Origin: Styela clava
Taxonomy: Eukaryota > Chordata > Ascidiacea > Stolidobranchia > Styelidae
Assembly: GCF_964204865.1 (NCBI RefSeq)
Contig: NC_135255.1
Coordinates: 12,615,135 to 12,679,134, forward strand
Length of the DNA: 64,000 bases
Direction of reading: 5' to 3'
The notes under the pieces are model-generated. The model saw only the letters and a list, made by a program, of their open reading frames with translations, ran no database searches and was not told the DNA's origin. Below, piece after piece: positions 58,840 to 64,000 of this stretch; the stretch's first letter is position 1, and the number at the start of each line of letters is the position of its first letter. A program made the translations under genes and the position numbers.

Positions 58840-59420
58840 CAGAGTTTCCCAAACTGTGTTTCGCGGGACACTAGTGTTCCGCGAGCGTCTTCGGAGTGTT
58901 CCGTGGAGAAGGAATCAAAAATGTCGCCATTGCGATCTAGGGATGCCTGGCTTTACTATAAAATGCTGAAAAATTAGTCATGTTCGCCAAATTCAATTCA
59001 GCAGATAAATAAACTGCAGCTCGCGAAATTGCAGCAAGTACTTTTATCTCCATTAGAGGTAACATTGGAGGCAAACACTACGTGATGGAAAGTGAACGAC
59101 ATAGACAGGTAAAAAATTGTGAATTTGTGAATTCATTGATTGATATACACAGCATTCAAATTAGGAAACAATAAAACATTTATAATAAATGCAATATGTA
59201 AAATATTCAATCATATTTCAGGTATGTTTAACCATAGTAGTATAAAATTACGGTTTAACATATTTACGGTTTAACCGTAAATATATACTAGCGAACCCAT
59301 TGGGAACCGCTACATTACACCGATTTTCTTTATCAATTTTAGCTTTCCATTTCTTGGTGTTCCGCGAGGCGAGATAAAAAGTCTAAGTGTTCCGTGGCCG
59401 AAAAAGTTTGGGAAACGCTG
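58840..59420. mobile_element. 581-bp hAT MITE with perfect 8-bp target duplication
   Basis: Terminal repeats are CAGAGTTTCCCAAACT on the left and, read inverted, CAGCGTTTCCCAAACTTTTT on the right. Both flanks are GTCTAATG (58832-58839 and 59421-59428). The interior shares AGATAAATAAACTGCAGCTC with the elements at 27315 and 49851 and has no transposase. The paralogous position near 53170-53190 has no element, so insertion followed the duplication. Confidence 0.88.
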
Positions 59421-60310
59421 GTCTAATGCACTAATTTCTCTTTTTATTTTTTTATTTCCCCTATTCCAAGTACAGTTACAGTTAAAAAACTCTTATGATA
59501 GTCGTCTCTCGACGTTTTTCAAGCTTGGTAATAACGTGTCCAAACTTTCCAACAACTCAAACTTCTTGTGATGTTTACACGAAAATACATGATATATATA
59601 TAATGATTTTGTCTTCTCACTTCTGCGTTCTAGATACTCAGCTGAACTTGCTCTTCCTGGATTGTTAGGCTTTACGTAAAAAAATTGTTCAGCGTGTACA
59701 AAAATTTTAATGTTGATTGGTGACGGATTCATATAGGTTATAAAAAGCAGAAAAACTCTGACTCATATATATGTGAAAAATTCGTTCAGAGTCAGTCTAA
59801 CTGCGCGCATTTCCTGCAATAGGAATCAAACTCAATTTCTATTTACAATACATATATATCAACTTCTTTTGTATGTTTTTGCGTTTTTTTTTTTAATTTA
59901 ACTCATTCCATTACCTCATTCGTTCGTATCGCAGAAAATATATAATTCTGGAAATCATCTAATTCAATTGTAGTTTGGGAGTTGACAAAGTGATTGCAGG
60001 AAAAAAAATGACTTTTTGTATATCTTAAAATTATCGTGGAAGCAGGTCAGCCTACACGTGCTAATTTTTAAGAAAATACGATAAAGCATACATGCTTCTA
60101 GTCTTCTACCGCTTGACCACTCCTGCATCATTAGATCATCATTAAAAAAAATTATATAATTCCCCTGGTAAATATATTTTCTCCATTATGAATTGCAGCT
60201 TTTGTCGCACTAAAGACTGCACATACTAGAATTACCCGTTTTCTGATCTAATTTCAAAAATTTAATACGAATTTCAAATTCAGTTACTGAACAATTAAAA
60301 AAAGTGTCAT
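59421..60310 (-). repeat. Inverted copy of SLC5 copy 2 3' flank
   Basis: Read on the minus strand it follows about 51870-53170: the phrase TCAGTTAGACTGACACTGAA and its surroundings near 52580 recur inverted near 59790, and the AGAAGACTAGAAGCATG segment recurs near 60090. Divergence is substantial, with many small indels. Confidence 0.75.
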
Positions 60311-61207
60311 TCCTTCAATATTGAGTCTTTCCAGTTAGTATCAATCTGTGATCCATTGGCATTATCCGTGTTTGAGTTTATAATTTATCTTCCTCTGGCG
60401 TGGGATATGATATTGTATTGCTTGAGGAAATTTCAGGAATACCAAAACAAAATACTTTGTAATTAAATATTGGAACGAATAACATTGGGTCAGCTTTAGA
60501 CGGTTTGTGAATTCTGAAATTGAAATGGTATTTTTATTTTAATGTGATTATTTACGAGCTAAGATAATATGTGGAGGAGTCCGAATGATATTTTCTCGTC
60601 AAACTAGATGGTGCCACAAAGATGCCTTATATTGATATCCACTAATTTGTTCCCCAAATCAGTTTGAGGGAACTCCATAAAATCAAACTCGACTTAAATG
60701 TCAGTCATTACTATCAGTCTAAAATGATCTGAACAGTCGCTTATTCATAAAAGCATAAAATTAATTTCACACAATCAGTTTTATGTATTTGATACTTATG
60801 TATTTGACAAACTTAATTAGAAAGAAGGCTTTGGGATGTGTCTTCAAAGCGCCAGAAAAATTGAACTATCGTTACACTATCTCATCATATATGCATGTTA
60901 TGTTAGTACGGTTTCACCTGCTTGTTCGAAACTCGGATTGTAACAATGCCCGAATCGGGTCCCAATGTATTAAAACTCAAACAAATTTACAATTCTTCTC
61001 GGTAAAAAAGTAAGTGAAATTACTACTGTACCTGTAATCAGTGATACAATGTGACCAATCAGAATACATGTCAGAAATCCGAGAACTCCGTAATAGAATG
61101 GTGAGATTGAATAAAGAGTGTAATTAATCACCGGACTGAAACGTATATTTTAATTACCATTAAAAGAAATTTTCATAACATAACATTTAAAGCAGCATTT
61201 ACATCGC

Positions 61208-61520
61208 CTTATAGATAGTTTAGGATTTACATATTTATGTCGGGGAGAGGAAACCCGATAAGAGGATCTAATCATATAGCGAACTCAGGCTTCTCGCCTG
61301 GTTGTCAGTCGGATGCGGAATTAGTTAATGAACTTGATGGTGAAAGAAGCCGTAACCAACCAGCGTTTGCGTGAACCATCCTGCGGCGGCTAGTAGTCCA
61401 GCAATCTTCTCGCTTATAGTTATTCCCTCGGGATTCGAACCTGCGAATCCACGCAGCGTAATCAGAGATGCGATGGCGAGCGTATTCCTAACACGTATAC
61501 GATGCGCTATACCATCGAGA
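61208..61520 (-). repeat. tRNA-derived SINE in the SLC5 pseudogene
   Basis: Inverted counterpart of the SINE at 50610-50945, with box B (plus-strand GGATTCGAACC) at 61431-61441 and the tail TAGGATTTACATATTTATGT at its left end. Shared position shows it was copied with the locus. Confidence 0.8.
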
Positions 61521-61929
61521 AGTTTTCAAGGCTCTGAACCGAAAGAATAAATAGCGATGGATATGCGTATTGGTTATGTATGTTTGTCGAGTTAAAAAAA
61601 AACTATGGTACTTGAAACTACCTATCGAACATTGCTAAATTTGTTGTCATAAATTCCCCTGGCGAGTATTCTATCTCTGTAGCTAAGGTAGTGTAACTAG
61701 AATAGTTAGCACTGATTAGCGTCGTCCAATTGGAAGTAGGACAACTGTCTATTGACAACGGCAGTTTTTCTGTTGTGCCAGAAAAACTTGACAGAGACAT
61801 CGCAGATATTGCAATCCAGCCTGCAAAGAGCCATCCTCCAACAATTCCTATCAATGCACCCTGAAAAAAGATTCTTGATATCGTATTCGGTGTAATAAAA
61901 TAAATTGATTTATCTAATATAATTTTAAA

Positions 61930-62272
61930 CATTCAGGCTGCCTAGACATAGCTTTCTTGCTGGTTTTCTCTTTACGTAACAGTAGAGATAGACACAACTT
62001 CACAACTGCAATTTCGCGATCTGCTGAACCGAGTTTAGTGAACATGAATGATTTTTTTAGTATTTAAAAGAAAAATCAGGCAGGGATAAAGAGAATAGCT
62101 AACCTTTTGTCTTTATTCGTTAGGCCGTCTTACATGTTCATAAACTTTGAAAGGCATAAAGTACACATTACCGATCACAAAATTGAGTTAAATGTGAAGA
62201 TATCACATTTTTTGTTTTGTTTTTTCCTGATAATTTGGTGACGCACGAACAAAAAGTTTGGGAACCGCTGTA
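61930..62272 (-). mobile_element. hAT fragment in the SLC5 pseudogene
   Basis: Read inverted it starts CAGCGGTTCCCAAACTTTTT after CTCGTATTA, exactly as at 49842-49870 in SLC5 copy 2. Co-inherited with the duplication, not an independent insertion. The left boundary is approximate. Confidence 0.7.
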
Positions 62273-62952
62273 ATACGAGATTAAATAAAATAATTTATGT
62301 AGTTTTGTCTCACCCAGTAATATAACCATGACATAAACATTGTGAATGCAGCAATCACTGGACCCGCAATGGGAACCAGTTTCAGATGTCGTTATTTGGA
62401 TGGTGTTTAAAAAACTACAAATATTTTTCAACTATTTTGTTTGCTCTGTGCCGTATTGTCGCTAAATTTATTATAAAACTTTCCAAGTATGATTTTCTAC
62501 CGGGGATTCGTGGTGGTATTTTACCATTGTTTTAGTCACTATAATATTTTATTTGAAAATTCAAAATCATTTCTTTGATCGAACTGAAGTATTGAAAACA
62601 AAATACCAACTAATGTGAATTGCCGTTATTTTTTCTAGTAGTTCAATACACGTTTCTAACACAACGTGCAACTTAGAATTTATCAGAGACTTCTGTTATT
62701 ATAACCGAAGTGAATGCTTACCGGTGACACCTTCCTGCTTCCAAATTATTAATTATCTGTTGATTGAGTTTTTCTATCACGATATGCAAAAAACACACCG
62801 ACTGCTGATGAAATTATAAGCATTCCTGAAATAGAATTTATATTATTATTGCTTTAATAAAGAATAATTGAATTTAAATTCTCTGAGATAAAGCAGATCT
62901 TACCTATAAATATTACAAAGTCAATGGCGTGAAAGTATTTGTGAGACTCCAT

Positions 62953-64000
62953 TTTGTATTCGCATATAAATAATTTTTGTGGCGATCACGCATGAGAGCA
63001 AATGTGTTTTAAAGGTATGTTATATTTTCGCATGGCTAATCTGATAACATTTAAAAAAAATAACAAGTCAGAGGAATTAAAAAAAAAACTATATTTTATA
63101 ATCCAACCATTTTCATAATTTCGAAATTGAACTCCTGTCGAATTAGTCATACATAAGCTATCAAATATGCCTGACGACGTTGCAAAAATCGTATGATGTT
63201 AGTTTTGTTTTGTTGAATATTAAATTCGATATTGGAAAACGCGATATTTTAGAAATAACTGCTTGACCTCAATTGCAAACCTTTTATTCAAAACTTCTGA
63301 CATTTTAAATCATAGTTAACTAGAAGAACATAATACTAGAAATTTCAAAGTTTAAAATGAAATTGGTGCCTATCAATTTAGAACAAAATTGAATGCTATT
63401 TTTTTTTCGTTCTTTTAGTACTTGGGTAATTTTTTTCTATATCTACAAAACCCGTGATATCAAAATTTATGCCGTCTATAGTTAGACAACTAAAACTCGT
63501 TTTTTATAGTCAGATGACTGAAAACTCGTTGCCGTGGTAAATTGGTGTACGGTATTCTGTTGCATTTCAACAAGTTGGTGTTATTTCATTAGCTTGCAAT
63601 TATATCATTAATTATATTGATTTTATAATAATATTAGTTTCTAATTTAATATAAGCAAATAAAATTTCTGTATGAAACGACTTACTACAATATATATATA
63701 TATATATCAGATTTACAAACCAATGTATTTTATCGTGCTTATTTTTCATTAATTAAAAATACTCATTTTTTTTTGGAACAAGACTGTCGAAACTTATATC
63801 ATCGAAACACATTTTTTGTATTAATCGGTTTGATGTTTTTCTTTCATAACCTATTTGTTTCAGATCTTTCAATTTTCATATGACCGGAATAGCCACTCGG
63901 AGAAAAAAAATTGTTTTGAAAGCTCGTAACGCATATGTTGCACTCTCTATATTTGAGCACCCATTTTTTTATCTTCATCACAGTGAAGCCGTTTCTTATT
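62953..64000 (-). repeat. Inverted copy of SLC5 copy 2 upstream region, continues off window
   Basis: Read on the minus strand it follows 46494 back to about 45530: for example CAACTTGTTGAAATGCAACA near 63565 against 45950, and a GAGCTTTCAAAA block near 63916 against 45599. Homology is still visible at the right edge, so the duplication is longer than shown. A (TA)n run lies near 63690-63710. Confidence 0.75.

Larger units (their letters stand above)
60311..62952 (-). pseudogene. Inverted SLC5 pseudogene, exons 3-9 deleted
   Basis: Inverted, decayed duplicate of SLC5 copy 2. Recognisable exons on the minus strand: exon 1 at 62952-62904 (ATG intact); exon 2 at 62825-62722 with two consecutive in-frame TAA codons where copy 2 has Tyr-Tyr; remains of exon 10 at about 62402-62312 with frameshifts; exon 11 at 61860-61622, still open; exon 12 at 61135-61032, still open; and exon 13 from 60513 with a one-base deletion at its start and an early stop. 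A junction near 62405-62430 joins copy 2's intron 2 (about 47060) to the middle of exon 10 (about 49705), removing some 2.6 kb. The SINE (61208-61520) and hAT fragment (61930-62272) lie at the same intron positions as in copy 2. No functional product is expected. Confidence 0.88.

Noticed and set aside
1-64000. CRISPR arrays, bacterial operons, tRNA or rRNA genes
   Set aside because: No regularly spaced short repeats, no Shine-Dalgarno-led gene series, and box B sites occur only within SINE-like repeats lacking a complete tRNA fold.

Overview
The window looks like nuclear DNA of an invertebrate animal. It is AT-rich, its genes have many small exons with GT-AG introns, and it carries animal-type genes (VPS8, SART1, C1orf131, gamma-glutamyltransferase, SLC5 transporters), tRNA-derived SINEs, hAT-type MITEs and a Ty3/Gypsy LTR retrotransposon. 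Base composition and compactness would suit a tunicate or another small-genome marine invertebrate, but no single marker proves the taxon.

Layout. 1-9527 (minus): 5' part of VPS8, 20 exons, running off the left edge. 11498-13843 (minus): intronless SART1. 14969-15673 (minus): intronless C1orf131 homologue. 15.7-21.2 kb: intergenic, with a hAT remnant and a SINE. 21229-26797 (plus): gamma-glutamyltransferase-like gene in 11 recognised exons, catalytic-site residues altered. 27.3-28.7 kb: non-autonomous hAT element. 29405-36669 (minus): complete, very young Ty3/Gypsy element with near-identical 737-bp LTRs. 38870-43597 and 46495-51869 (plus): two intact tandem SLC5-type sodium/solute symporter genes with the same 13-exon structure. 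53463-54848 (minus): intronless SLC18B1-like MFS transporter. 56.9-64.0 kb: a rearranged duplication zone made mostly of copies of the second SLC5 locus, including a small direct copy of the last exon and a large inverted copy. The inverted copy is a broken SLC5 pseudogene and continues past the right edge.

Biology. VPS8 (CORVET endosomal tethering), SART1 (U4/U6.U5 tri-snRNP) and C1orf131 are housekeeping genes lying head to tail on the minus strand, too far apart to look like an operon. The right half is transport-oriented: two sodium-coupled symporters, decayed copies of them, and an MFS carrier. The main novelties are the GGT-like protein with a substituted active site, the intact Gypsy element with an in-frame tandem slippery heptamer at the gag/pol junction, and the SLC5 inverted-duplication zone, where shared and unshared insertions give a relative order of events. 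I found no CRISPR array or tRNA gene and no prokaryote-type system.
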